From contig JAEXLC010000133.1 in the NCBI GenBank assembly GCA_023445495.1, positions 1 through 48,104 on the forward strand: a stretch of 48,104 bases of DNA, given 5' to 3'. The position numbers and the translations under genes are program-made. Under the pieces are notes generated by a model, which worked only from the letters and a program-made list of their open reading frames with translations, was not told the origin of the DNA and made no database searches. This document shows positions 34,470 to 43,207 of the stretch, piece by piece (position 1 is the stretch's first letter; each line of letters opens with the position of its first letter). Origin of the DNA: Pseudomonadota bacterium. GTDB lineage: Bacteria; Pseudomonadota; Alphaproteobacteria; Sphingomonadales; Sphingomonadaceae.

Positions 34470-37400
34470 AACTGTGCCGGACACCGGAACATCCACATGC
34501 TGCGATTGAAGGGATTGTCCGTGGTGGTCAGCGCGATCCTGAAGGTCGCCGTCTGGTCGCCCGATCCGAAGGTGGCGAAGAAGGACGTCTCCTCGTCATT
34601 CTTCTTCCGGGCGCTGTCCATCAGGCGAAAGATCGCCCATGTCCCCTGGAAGGCGAACTCGTCGAGCAGCTGGTCGCCCTTGTACAGCACCACCCGGGCT
34701 TCCGGCATGCCCTGGAGCGACCATTGATAGGCGCGTTGCGCCTTGCTCCTGCCGTCAAAGCGATTGCCGAGGAATTCCGCGGAATCGATCCCGGATCCGA
34801 GTGACTCGAGGCTGACCTTGAACATCACGCCGCTGACCAGCAGGTCGCGTATCTTCGACGCCTTTGCGAGCTGGCCCGCGCTCATCTGATTGAAGCCGCT
34901 CGCAACCGGATCGCTCGGGTTCCATCGCCATACCGGTCCCGAGGTCTCGAGCAGGGGCGTCGCGCGGGTGCGGATGAAATTGTCCATCGTCCCGTTCAGG
35001 CCGAATAGCTGCAGCATCTCCGGCGTCCGCGCATCCGCCTGCGCCTCGGCCAGGAAAGGATAGCGATCCTCGGTCGTCGCCTTGCATGCCGGGTAGACAT
35101 CGCTGGTGTAGTTTTCCGAGACGGCGCCGCGCTGCGCATTGTCGCGCGCGATCGATCCCCCGGAGGCGGTGGAGTCGACGAACGTCCGGAGCAGCTCCGG
35201 CGTGGCCGCCGACAACAGCCCTACATCGGTGCTCGCGCGCGCGACATCGACCTGCAGCGCATCGCTCGCCGCGCCGCTGGCGTTCTCGGCAGAGAACACC
35301 GCGCGCCCCGCGGTCCGGACGAGATCGATGAACGCATCGACCTGCGCTGGGGACTTGCCGTCCCCGACATAGAGATGAAGCTCCCTGAAACTGTCCGAGA
35401 TCCGCGTTCCGGCATCCATGGTCGAGCTGGCCGGCAGCAGTTTCGCGGCCTTGCCCGCTTTCTGGGCGGCCTTCTCCGCTATCATGGCGCGCGCGGCGGT
35501 CGTCCCGCCCTCGAAGCGGGTATTGGCCCGCACCGCCAGGAGCAATTGCTTGAACGGCGCAGGTGCCTTCGTGAAAGTGCCGTACGCGATCTTGTCCTGG
35601 AAATAGGCGGCGGGCTTGAGCATCGAAACCAGCCCCTTCCACTGGGCCGTATACTCGTCCGCATAATGGATCGCGATTCCGGGCTCGGTGCCCTCGACCC
35701 GCGCGCGCATGTCGTTCGCGGTCATGGTATCGCTCAATACCCAATAGTCCCCCGCCAGATCGTTCTGAAGGTTCTGCTTGCCCAGCTGATAGGCTTCGAA
35801 GCCCGCGCTGGTGAAGAAGAAGGGTATCCGGGCCTCCAGCACCTGCCTGCCATTGGCGAAGGCCGGTACATCCGTTTCGCCGATTACCGATCTCGCCAGC
35901 CAGTCCCGTCCGCCGACCGACATCACCTTCTGGCGCAGGAAGGCGTAGGCAAGATCCTCCGGTTTCATCGCCTGCACGAGCCCGCGCGCCGTCGTGACCA
36001 GCGTGCTGTCGAGCGGAGCCGAGCGGTTGGCCCAGGCGGAATCGATTTGCGGATCCTTCAGCAGGGCATCGAGGTGGGTGGCCAGGCGCTTGCGCAGGCT
36101 GCTGCGCTCCGGGCCGGCAAGGGAAACCGCCTCCCAATCGGATGTGACCCAGCGCTGCACCGCGCCGGCATCGACGCCGCCAGGGCGATGGCCGCCCAGC
36201 ATCAGATAGATGCGAAGCGGCTCGTACAGCGCGATCTCGTCGTTGCCAGCTTCCCGCAACGCGGCCTCCAGCCTGAGCATCAGGCGAGGCAGCAGGATAC
36301 GGCGAAGCCCGTCGCGATAGGCTTCGTCGGCACCGGCGCTCAGCGAGGATTGAAACAGGCCGAAACGCATCGTCAGCGGAGGACCGCCATCCGCGATATC
36401 CTGATAGCCCTGCGCAAGCGCGCGGAGCGAATTGAGAACCGGGAGCGCATCCTCGAGATCGGCTCCGTTCCGGCTGACCGTGACGAGATCGATGCCACGG
36501 TCCTTGATCGAGCGCTGGACGGCGGTCGCCTGCACCTGAAGCGTGGATTGCAACGCCCGGTTGCCGAAGAAGCTGACCGTCCACAGCAACGTCATGCCGA
36601 TCACCACGGCCGCGATCCCGCCAAGCGCGAGCACCTGGCGAGACCGGTGGCGCGTGCGCGCACTGGAATCCATCCGGACCAGACCAGCCTCGGGGAACAT
36701 CACGTCCCCGAGCAGTCGGTTGATGAAATAGGCCCGGCTGCTCGCACCGCCCTCGGCGGCGGGCTGGTCATAGACCTCGGCCATGCTCGAGATCACACGG
36801 TCGAACGGCGTGCCTTCCTGCAGGCCGCTTGCGAAATAGAAGCCGCGCAGGGTACCGGCGGGTTCCTCGCCGACGATGAAGGCGCCCTCGATGAACCGGA
36901 TCAGGCGCGCACGGATCGCGGCGAACTGCGCCGGAAAGCCGAGGATCAGGCTGCGCCACTGCAAATCCGATTCATCGGCCAGACGCTTGGCCTGCCGATC
37001 GGAAATCGCTTGCGCCACTTCGTCGAACGCCGCGGTCAGGGACCGGGTGTCGGGCTTGCCTTTCGCGAAGGGGAAGGTGTGCCCCAGCACCGCGCGCCGG
37101 GCCTCGACATCGAGATCGGCGAAGAATTCGGTGAAGCCCGCGATGAGATCGGACTTGGTGAGCAGGACATAGACGGGCACCGCCGCTTCCAGCCCGCTTC
37201 GCAGCTCGGCCATGCGCCGCCGCACCGCAGCCGCGTGCGTGTCGATTGCGACGCGATCTTTGGTGATGAGCTCATCAACGCCGATCGCCACCACGACACC
37301 GTTGATCGGCTGCAGGGGGCGGCTCTTCTTCAAAAGGCCGAGAAAGGCCTTCCAGCCCTTGGCGTCCGCCGCGGCATCGCTGTCCTGGCTTGTGTACCGC

Positions 37401-37900
37401 CCGGCGGTATCGATGAACACCGCCTTGTCGGCGAACCAGAAATCCAGGTTGCGGGTTCCGCCCACGCCCTTCGCCGCCGTGTCGCCGAAGGGAAACCGGA
37501 GCCCCGAATAGCGTAGCGCGGTCGTCTTTCCCGCCGCGGGCGGGCCGATGACGACATACCAGGGCTTCGCGTAGAGATAGTCGCGCCTGCCGTTGCCCGA
37601 AGACTTGAGCTGGGCCAGCGCGCTGTTCATCCGCTCGGCAAGAACCCGGTCTTCCCCGTCCGAACTGGCGGCAAGCGCATCGGCGATCGCCGCCGACGCC
37701 TTCAGCGCCTTGCGTCGCCGCAGATAGGCAAGGACGCCCCAGGCTCCGACGAGCAATATCGCGATCGATATCCTGACCCAGAGCGCGCGAAAGAACGAAA
37801 CGAACAGCGGCAGGCCGAAGCAGAACAGCAACAGCAGCACCAGGACGGCAAGGCCGGTCACGACCCACCAGTTCGAGAAGATCCGTTTCAGCGCCCCCAT
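34466..37900 (-). CDS. tssM: T6SS inner-membrane complex protein TssM (IcmF family)
   Basis: 1144 residues. Two N-terminal membrane helices (about 12-34 and 45-61), a cytoplasmic NTPase-like domain with Walker A GPPAAGKT (119-126), DTAG (164-167) and TKSD (249-252), a third membrane helix (about 423-445), then a long periplasmic part of about 700 residues. An intact Walker A suggests NTP binding, which not all TssM proteins keep. TssM spans the envelope and with TssL and, usually, TssJ makes the channel. ATG at 37900 has GAGG upstream; a TTG at 37912 overlaps the tssL stop as an alternative. The periplasmic C-terminus would normally dock on TssJ, for which I find no gene. Confidence 0.96.
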   Translation of the reverse strand: MGALKRIFSNWWVVTGLAVLVLLLLFCFGLPLFVSFFRALWVRISIAILLVGAWGVLAYLRRRKALKASAAIADALAASSDGEDRVLAERMNSALAQLKSSGNGRRDYLYAKPWYVVIGPPAAGKTTALRYSGLRFPFGDTAAKGVGGTRNLDFWFADKAVFIDTAGRYTSQDSDAAADAKGWKAFLGLLKKSRPLQPINGVVVAIGVDELITKDRVAIDTHAAAVRRRMAELRSGLEAAVPVYVLLTKSDLIAGFTEFFADLDVEARRAVLGHTFPFAKGKPDTRSLTAAFDEVAQAISDRQAKRLADESDLQWRSLILGFPAQFAAIRARLIRFIEGAFIVGEEPAGTLRGFYFASGLQEGTPFDRVISSMAEVYDQPAAEGGASSRAYFINRLLGDVMFPEAGLVRMDSSARTRHRSRQVLALGGIAAVVIGMTLLWTVSFFGNRALQSTLQVQATAVQRSIKDRGIDLVTVSRNGADLEDALPVLNSLRALAQGYQDIADGGPPLTMRFGLFQSSLSAGADEAYRDGLRRILLPRLMLRLEAALREAGNDEIALYEPLRIYLMLGGHRPGGVDAGAVQRWVTSDWEAVSLAGPERSSLRKRLATHLDALLKDPQIDSAWANRSAPLDSTLVTTARGLVQAMKPEDLAYAFLRQKVMSVGGRDWLARSVIGETDVPAFANGRQVLEARIPFFFTSAGFEAYQLGKQNLQNDLAGDYWVLSDTMTANDMRARVEGTEPGIAIHYADEYTAQWKGLVSMLKPAAYFQDKIAYGTFTKAPAPFKQLLLAVRANTRFEGGTTAARAMIAEKAAQKAGKAAKLLPASSTMDAGTRISDSFRELHLYVGDGKSPAQVDAFIDLVRTAGRAVFSAENASGAASDALQVDVARASTDVGLLSAATPELLRTFVDSTASGGSIARDNAQRGAVSENYTSDVYPACKATTEDRYPFLAEAQADARTPEMLQLFGLNGTMDNFIRTRATPLLETSGPVWRWNPSDPVASGFNQMSAGQLAKASKIRDLLVSGVMFKVSLESLGSGIDSAEFLGNRFDGRSKAQRAYQWSLQGMPEARVVLYKGDQLLDEFAFQGTWAIFRLMDSARKKNDEETSFFATFGSGDQTATFRIALTTTDNPFNRSMWMFRCPAQL

Positions 37901-37908
37901 GTCACGCC

Positions 37909-39324
37909 TCAATCATGCCGTGGAATTACGATTTCGACGCGCCGGTTGAGCGCCCTGCCCTCGGGAGTGTCGTTGGAAGCAATCCAGTGCTTGTCCCCGA
38001 ACCCCTCCGCCTTGATCCGCGCCGGATCCGTCAGGATGCTGGCGAACAGCCGCGAGATCGTCCGTGCCCGGGCTGCGGACAGCGAAAGATTGTCGGGAAA
38101 GGCGATGCTCGAGATCGGGCTCGAATCGGCATGGCCTTCGATCAGGACGGTGCCCGGCTCCTTGTCCACGGCCTCCGCGATCCGGCGGAACAGCGGCTCC
38201 CGGTCGCGCACCAATATGTCCGACCCGGTCTCGAACAGCGTGCCCACGGTCGTCCGGACGCGCACCGTGTTCGCGTCCTGCTCGACGACAACCAGCTTGT
38301 CGGCGATTTCCCTTTCGAGGAATTTCTTCAGGCCCGTCGTTTGTCCGGCGTCCTGGGTTGCCAGTTGGGGGCCGCCGTCGCGGGCCAGGGTCAGCCGCTC
38401 CGCCGGCATCAGCGCATCCAGCGCCCGCCGCGGAGGGCCGCTCGACCCGATCAGCAACAGCCAGAACAGCAGGAAGACAAGCAGCAGCAGCCCTCCCGCG
38501 AAGGCCGCCGCGAAGAGGATCCGGCCCCAGAAGCTGACGGTAGCCGGCGGCGCGTTCTCGCCGCGCCAGTTTGGCGTTAGATCGGCGGTGGCCTGCGCCC
38601 GCGCATGTGCCAGCAGCGCATAGAGCTGCTGCATGATATCCTGCATGCGGCGCTTGCCGTCCGGCTCGCTTCGATACCGCCCTTCGAAACCGGCCGCGAT
38701 GCAGGCGTGAAACAGTTCGACCAGATCGACATCGGGCTTGGGCTGGGACAGCATCTCGATCGCCCGCTTCCAGAGGCGATCGCCACCGATATTCTCGAGA
38801 AAGGTCTGGAGCACCATGCTTCGGCGGGCCCATTGGGCCGCGTCGTTCTCGCTGCCGGGCAGGTTCTGCGCGATATCGTCGAGTGTCGCGCACAGGGCGT
38901 ATTTCGCGTCGTAGCGGACTGCCTCCGGGTAATGGGCAATCGCGCTGTCGAACGTCTTGATCGCCTCCGTCGCCTGGATGTGGAACTGGATCATCGGTAT
39001 CCGCGCGCGCCCCGCCTTCAGGCTGGCAGCCAGAGCGAGGATCGGCCCCGCCTCCGCGAGCAGGCGGTTGCGGACGAGCTGCGTCGTCGGCGGCAGTGGA
39101 ATATCGTCCTCCACCACGCGCATCCGGCTTGAGGCGCGCGCGGAAGACTCGCGTGTGTGGGACGCGGAGGACGTGCCCGGCCTGTCCTGGCCGGGCGATG
39201 CTCCATTTTCCCGCGCCGTTCCGAATATGTCCGCCTCGGCCCCGGCCTGCCCCTGCCCCTGCCCCTGCAGAGGCGAAGGGCGGTAGACGGTGCGATTGCC
39301 CCGATCGCTCTCGTCGCCGGTCAT
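37909..39324 (-). CDS. tssL: TssL with C-terminal OmpA peptidoglycan-binding domain
   Basis: 471 residues. A low-complexity N-terminus (about 1-75, including GQGQGQ encoded by a hexanucleotide repeat) precedes the DotU/IcmH domain (about 85-255; FDSAIAHYPEAVRYDAKYALCATLDD and FHACIAAGFEGRYR). One membrane helix (about 268-292) leads to an OmpA-like domain (about 350-468) with LIEGHADSSPISS and ALNRRVEIVIP, which should bind peptidoglycan. This is the extended TssL form, combining TssL and TagL functions. ATG at 39324 overlaps the tssK TGA by 4 nt (ATGA). The next gene, tssM, begins 8 nt after the stop. Confidence 0.95.
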   Translation of the reverse strand: MTGDESDRGNRTVYRPSPLQGQGQGQAGAEADIFGTARENGASPGQDRPGTSSASHTRESSARASSRMRVVEDDIPLPPTTQLVRNRLLAEAGPILALAASLKAGRARIPMIQFHIQATEAIKTFDSAIAHYPEAVRYDAKYALCATLDDIAQNLPGSENDAAQWARRSMVLQTFLENIGGDRLWKRAIEMLSQPKPDVDLVELFHACIAAGFEGRYRSEPDGKRRMQDIMQQLYALLAHARAQATADLTPNWRGENAPPATVSFWGRILFAAAFAGGLLLLVFLLFWLLLIGSSGPPRRALDALMPAERLTLARDGGPQLATQDAGQTTGLKKFLEREIADKLVVVEQDANTVRVRTTVGTLFETGSDILVRDREPLFRRIAEAVDKEPGTVLIEGHADSSPISSIAFPDNLSLSAARARTISRLFASILTDPARIKAEGFGDKHWIASNDTPEGRALNRRVEIVIPRHD

Positions 39325-40697
39325 GCGCCCGGTCTCTTCAGGCACCACAGCTCAAGCTTGAGGGAAGGCCATATGCCGCCGAGATGCAGGCCCAGCGCCG
39401 CCGCCGAGGCGAAATCGCGCCAGTCGGGGCAGCTGCGATCGAGCTCGAAATAGACATATCCCGGCAACGGCCTGAGCTGCGGCGGCAGCTGCGTCGCATG
39501 CCGCAAGGGGATGCCGCCCGTCGCATCTCCCACGATCTGCAGCATCTTCTGCACCGCGCCGATCTTCGCATGGCTCGGGAAAAGCGAACGGATATCCTCG
39601 AGCGGCATCGCCGCGTGGACGGCGAGATAGAAATAGCCATGCTGATACAGCGAATGGTCGGTGATGACCGACACATAGGATCCCGGCACTTCCAACTTGA
39701 GCGGCAGCTGGACGACGGACGGAGCGATGATCGTCCCCAGCATCTCGCGCAGCAGCTTCACCACCGGTTCGAACGTGGCCTGAAGATTCTCGTGGTCATA
39801 TTCCGGGAACGATGGCGGCCTTCGCTCCGGTGTGACCAGCGTCGCCAGCTCGCCGGCCATCCCCACGAAGGACTCGTAGAGCCGTTCGGGATGCACCACC
39901 GGCAATGAGTCGAGATGCTTGAGCATGGGGCACCATCGGTTCAGGGCCTGGAGGAGCAGGAAGCCCGTGACCGAGTCCGTGCCGGCGCTAACCGCCTCGA
40001 CCGAGCGCAACGCCAGTTCCTCGACGCGCAGGTCCGACTTCCGGAATATGTCGGTCAGCCAGCCCTTCAGCCGCTCGCACGCGCGAATATCCTGCGCAGG
40101 CGGGATGTAGCCGACGTCGAACATCAGGCGCTTGTTCTGCAACTCGCGCACCCGGACGAGCCCCAGGCAGACCCGCCTGTGGGTCTGGTCGCGGGTGATT
40201 CCGAAACGGAGATTGGGTCGCGCGACGTCGATCGCCTCACGCGTCCGGTCCTCCGAGAAGCTGTTCGCGGTCTGCTCCTCGTCCACCAGGAACCGGATAT
40301 CGGGCGCCGCCAGCTTGGTCTCCTGGAACGCCACCGCGCCCGGCTGCATCACCGGCAGGGTGAGGTAGATAATGCCGTCCCGCGTGTCCGCTGGCACGTC
40401 CAGATCTGCCGGCGGCGGCATTTCCTCGGCCACCGAATATGCAGTGCCACTGGGCATCGACTTGGAGATCGAGAAGGCAGTGCCGTCGGGCATCACGCCG
40501 GAGCATCGCACCACCGAGAATTTGCCGATGGCCGCCAGGTCCTCGTCGATCACCAGCTCGCTCAGGCCCCACGCATAGGGCTGGCTCGCGGAGACCCTGG
40601 CGTGGATCTCCGCAACGAGAAAACGATCCTGCTGCTGAAAATGCTGCGGCCGGAGGAACATCCCCTCGCGCCAAGCGACTCGCCCCTTGTCCGCCAT
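39321..40697 (-). CDS. tssK: T6SS baseplate-membrane connector TssK
   Basis: 458 residues from ATG at 40697, where the typical VAWREGMFLRPQHFQQQ begins a few residues in. PVVHPERLYESFVGMAGELATL and TFEPVVKLLREML in the middle are standard for TssK. TssK trimers link the cytoplasmic baseplate to TssL and TssM. An in-frame ATG at 40739 would add 14 residues not seen in relatives and lies in an inverted repeat, so the later start is preferred although its Shine-Dalgarno is weak. It is the first gene of the tssK-L-M-tagF-pppA-ppkA operon. Confidence 0.95.
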   Translation of the reverse strand: MADKGRVAWREGMFLRPQHFQQQDRFLVAEIHARVSASQPYAWGLSELVIDEDLAAIGKFSVVRCSGVMPDGTAFSISKSMPSGTAYSVAEEMPPPADLDVPADTRDGIIYLTLPVMQPGAVAFQETKLAAPDIRFLVDEEQTANSFSEDRTREAIDVARPNLRFGITRDQTHRRVCLGLVRVRELQNKRLMFDVGYIPPAQDIRACERLKGWLTDIFRKSDLRVEELALRSVEAVSAGTDSVTGFLLLQALNRWCPMLKHLDSLPVVHPERLYESFVGMAGELATLVTPERRPPSFPEYDHENLQATFEPVVKLLREMLGTIIAPSVVQLPLKLEVPGSYVSVITDHSLYQHGYFYLAVHAAMPLEDIRSLFPSHAKIGAVQKMLQIVGDATGGIPLRHATQLPPQLRPLPGYVYFELDRSCPDWRDFASAAALGLHLGGIWPSLKLELWCLKRPGA

Positions 40698-40728
40698 CCG
40701 GCTGATCCCCCACCCGCCCAAGCCTGCA

Positions 40729-40744
40729 GACATAAGCACATGTC
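40729..40744. promoter_or_regulatory. Inverted repeat in the tssK/M23 divergent region
   Basis: GACAT-AAGCAC-ATGTC, 5-bp arms with a 6-nt spacer, lies between the divergent tssK and M23 peptidase genes (83-nt gap). It is placed to control either gene and could be an operator, but no neighbouring regulator suggests a binder. No good promoter boxes could be fixed in the gap. Confidence 0.3.
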
Positions 40745-40780
40745 CGTTTCGCCTGAAAGACGATTGAGAAAAATTATGAA

Positions 40781-42187
40781 TTGCCTAAACTGAATTCTAA
40801 CAATTCCGCGTGGGGATTCGGGCGCGTGGACACCGATAACTCATTCGATCCGCGACTTTGGTCTCCATCGACGAAATCTATATCGAATACGTCGTCGGAA
40901 ATTCATCACCATTCCGGATCTATTACTGCTCCGTCTTCCGGATATGCATTTTCCATAGGATCCATGGCGTTATCCGCGTTGATTCTGTTCAACGGGCTAG
41001 CCTTTGCATGGCTGACAAGATCGCCCGTCGGAAGCGACAAGCGCCCAGGAATCTCCATTTCAGGCTATCGTCCGCACGATGGCAAGGCGGACATCCTGGC
41101 CAGTCGGCGGAGCGTGACGCTGAGGAGCAGCGCTGAGATTGCTCCGACATTGATCGCCAACGGCGTGACATCCGATATTGCCGACAGCGCGGCACGGCTT
41201 GTCTCGAAAGGTCTTGAGAACAAGCCGGGAAATATTCGCGCGGTTCTTACGCTGCAGCCCCGCGGGGATGCCGCGACACTGCTGCAGCTCGACGCCTCGG
41301 TTGCGGATGGATCCGGCCTCATCCTGCGCGCGGGAAAGAACGGGGCGCTCGCAAGCACGCCTGTCGCGGCTTCGCTCAGCACCGCGATCGTGGTGCGGGC
41401 CGGCGAGATCGACAAGAACAGCTTCTACACGTCCGCGCTGGCCGTAGGGGTACTCGACAGCCTGATCCCGGAATTCGCCCGGGCATTCACCTATGACTTC
41501 GATTTCCAACGCGAGATCTCGCCAGGCGATGTTTTCGAAGCGGCGTTCGAGCGGACGATCAATGCCGCGGGCGAGCCTGCGGGGCCGTCACGGCTCATCT
41601 ATGTGTCGCTGACCACCCCGGCCAAGGCGCGGGCACTCTATCGCTTCCAGCCCGCGGGCGAGGAAGCGGGCTGGTTCGACGGAAACGGGCACAGTGTGGT
41701 GCGCGCGCTGATGCGAACCCCGATCGATGGCGCCCATGTGACCTCGAGCTTCGGCTACCGGGTGCATCCGATCCTGGGGTATCGCAAACTGCATCGGGGC
41801 ACCGACTTCGCCGCCCCCGTCGGCACGCCGATCTTTGCCGCGGGCGACGGGATCGTGGAATGGGCGGCCGAGAAGGGCGCGGCGGGCAACCTCGTCGTCA
41901 TCAGGCACACGAATGGCTGGCAGACACTCTACATGCATACCAGCGCGTTCGGACCCGGGATCCGGCAAGGCGTGACCGTCCATCAGGGCCAGCTGATCGC
42001 CGCGGTCGGAACGACGGGGCGATCGACGGGGCCCCATCTCCATTACGAGGTGCGCGTCAAAGGCGAGCCCATCGATCCCCAGAGCATCGATATCGAGGAA
42101 GGCCGCACATTGACCGGCGACGAGCTCGTGAAATTCGTGAAGGAGCGCGATCGCATCGATGTCGCGCGGGCCCGCTATGCCGGCTGA
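40781..42187 (+). CDS. Membrane-anchored M23 (LytM-type) peptidoglycan endopeptidase
   Basis: 468 residues. After a polar N-terminus there is one membrane helix (about 55-80, SMALSALILFNGLAFAWL), so the rest is periplasmic. The C-terminal M23 domain (about 320-430) keeps the zinc ligands: His and Asp in LHRGTDFAAP, His in TLYMH, and HLH in TGPHLHYEV, so it should be active and cut peptide cross-links. Such proteins open the wall; here a role in letting the T6SS complex through is suggested by its place opposite tssK, similar in idea to TagX of Acinetobacter. The start is unsure: TTG at 40781 or GTG at 40826, both before the helix. A general cell-division role cannot be excluded. Confidence 0.88.
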   Translation: MPKLNSNNSAWGFGRVDTDNSFDPRLWSPSTKSISNTSSEIHHHSGSITAPSSGYAFSIGSMALSALILFNGLAFAWLTRSPVGSDKRPGISISGYRPHDGKADILASRRSVTLRSSAEIAPTLIANGVTSDIADSAARLVSKGLENKPGNIRAVLTLQPRGDAATLLQLDASVADGSGLILRAGKNGALASTPVAASLSTAIVVRAGEIDKNSFYTSALAVGVLDSLIPEFARAFTYDFDFQREISPGDVFEAAFERTINAAGEPAGPSRLIYVSLTTPAKARALYRFQPAGEEAGWFDGNGHSVVRALMRTPIDGAHVTSSFGYRVHPILGYRKLHRGTDFAAPVGTPIFAAGDGIVEWAAEKGAAGNLVVIRHTNGWQTLYMHTSAFGPGIRQGVTVHQGQLIAAVGTTGRSTGPHLHYEVRVKGEPIDPQSIDIEEGRTLTGDELVKFVKERDRIDVARARYAG

Positions 42188-43125
42188 GCCGCCTGCGTCC
42201 GATTTCGTGCCGGCACGACGCCTAGCGGCAACAGCAGGGCAAGCAGCATGATCGTCGCGGCGATGCTGGCATTCGGCCCCTCGCCCCAGCCGATCCATGC
42301 ACCCTTCCCGACCAGATCATGATCGAAGAATGCGCCCCACACGCCGACACCGGGATTGGGGATCAGGCCGATCAGGATATCGTTGGTCCAGCTCCATGCG
42401 AAATGCGCGGAGATCGCCGCCAACAGTCCCCCGAACCGCCTGACCAGCAGGCCGAAGCAGGTTCCGGCAAGCAACAGGTTGAGCGTCGCCGGTAGGCCCC
42501 GCCCCTCATTGGCCATGCCGAGAAGCGCGAACAGGGCGGCCGATGCGAGGATGCCGATCGCGGGGCTCGCGGCGCCTCCGATGGCATGCTGCAACCACCC
42601 CCGGAAGAAGAACTCGCTCGCGGTCACCTGGAGCAGGATCGTCACGCTTCCGAGCACCAGCATCCCCAGGGCGGGACCGCTCGAATCGATTGCGATCGCA
42701 TGACCGGCAACGGCCGCCGCAGCCAATATGTAAAGCGGCACCGCAAGTCCCAGCCCCAGCCCGGTCGCCGCGGCCGCGCGCGGCGAAGCGCCTAGCCATT
42801 CGATCCGGACGCCCCCTTTCTTCGCCGCCAGCATCGCGATCGCGAGCAAGCCGCACAGCAGAATGGAATCGGGAATGACCGCCGCCGCGATGAAGCTCCA
42901 TTGGTCGTCGCCGACCTCCTCGGCGAAAAGCCGGTTCACCAGCTGACGGGCAAGCAGGAACCAGATCGCCGATGCCGCAAGGCCCGCCCAGATAAGGGCC
43001 GGACGGCTTGCCGGCGGCCCGACATCCGCCGCCACTTCCGGCGCGGGCCCGCGATCGGCAGCCCGCCTGTGCCCCAGCAGCTCCGCGAGGGCATCGGCTT
43101 CATCCATGGCATCCCGTTCCGCCAT
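42175..43125 (-). CDS. CPBP-family (Abi/Rce1-like) membrane protein, catalytic motifs altered
   Basis: 316 residues with about eight membrane helices. A hydrophilic N-terminus (1-40) leads into the CPBP core. Motif 1, usually EExxxR, reads SEFFFRGWLQ, so the first Glu is Ser. The motif 2 region, usually FALLHxxN, reads FALLGMANEG, so the His is Gly. Motif 3 keeps His in SAHFAWSWTND with a later Asn. CPBP proteins are glutamic intramembrane proteases acting in prenyl processing or bacteriocin immunity; with these changes this one may be inactive or a binding protein. It overlaps the M23 gene tail to tail by 13 nt. ATG at 43125 is the first sensible start. Confidence 0.85.
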   Translation of the reverse strand: MAERDAMDEADALAELLGHRRAADRGPAPEVAADVGPPASRPALIWAGLAASAIWFLLARQLVNRLFAEEVGDDQWSFIAAAVIPDSILLCGLLAIAMLAAKKGGVRIEWLGASPRAAAATGLGLGLAVPLYILAAAAVAGHAIAIDSSGPALGMLVLGSVTILLQVTASEFFFRGWLQHAIGGAASPAIGILASAALFALLGMANEGRGLPATLNLLLAGTCFGLLVRRFGGLLAAISAHFAWSWTNDILIGLIPNPGVGVWGAFFDHDLVGKGAWIGWGEGPNASIAATIMLLALLLPLGVVPARNRTQAAQPA

Positions 43126-43207
43126 CCGGCGCCTCTCAGCGGTGCGGCGTCGGCCGCCCGGAGGCGATGCCGATGGCCATCCATGGCGGATACATGCTCC
43201 CCGCGTC
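43126..43207. other. Gap between the CHAT gene and the CPBP gene
   Basis: 82 nt of high-GC DNA. On the minus strand GCGGC-CGAC-GCCGC could form a short hairpin but has no T-run, so I do not call a terminator. No convincing promoter for the CPBP gene is visible. Confidence 0.35.

Noticed and set aside
35375..37516. 713-codon plus-strand open frame
   Set aside because: Antisense to tssM, Arg/His-rich with no recognisable motif.
14851..42187. A hidden tssJ or PAAR gene in the T6SS locus
   Set aside because: No small lipoprotein or PAAR-repeat protein was found in any frame; the only clear lipobox protein in the window is the tannase-like enzyme.
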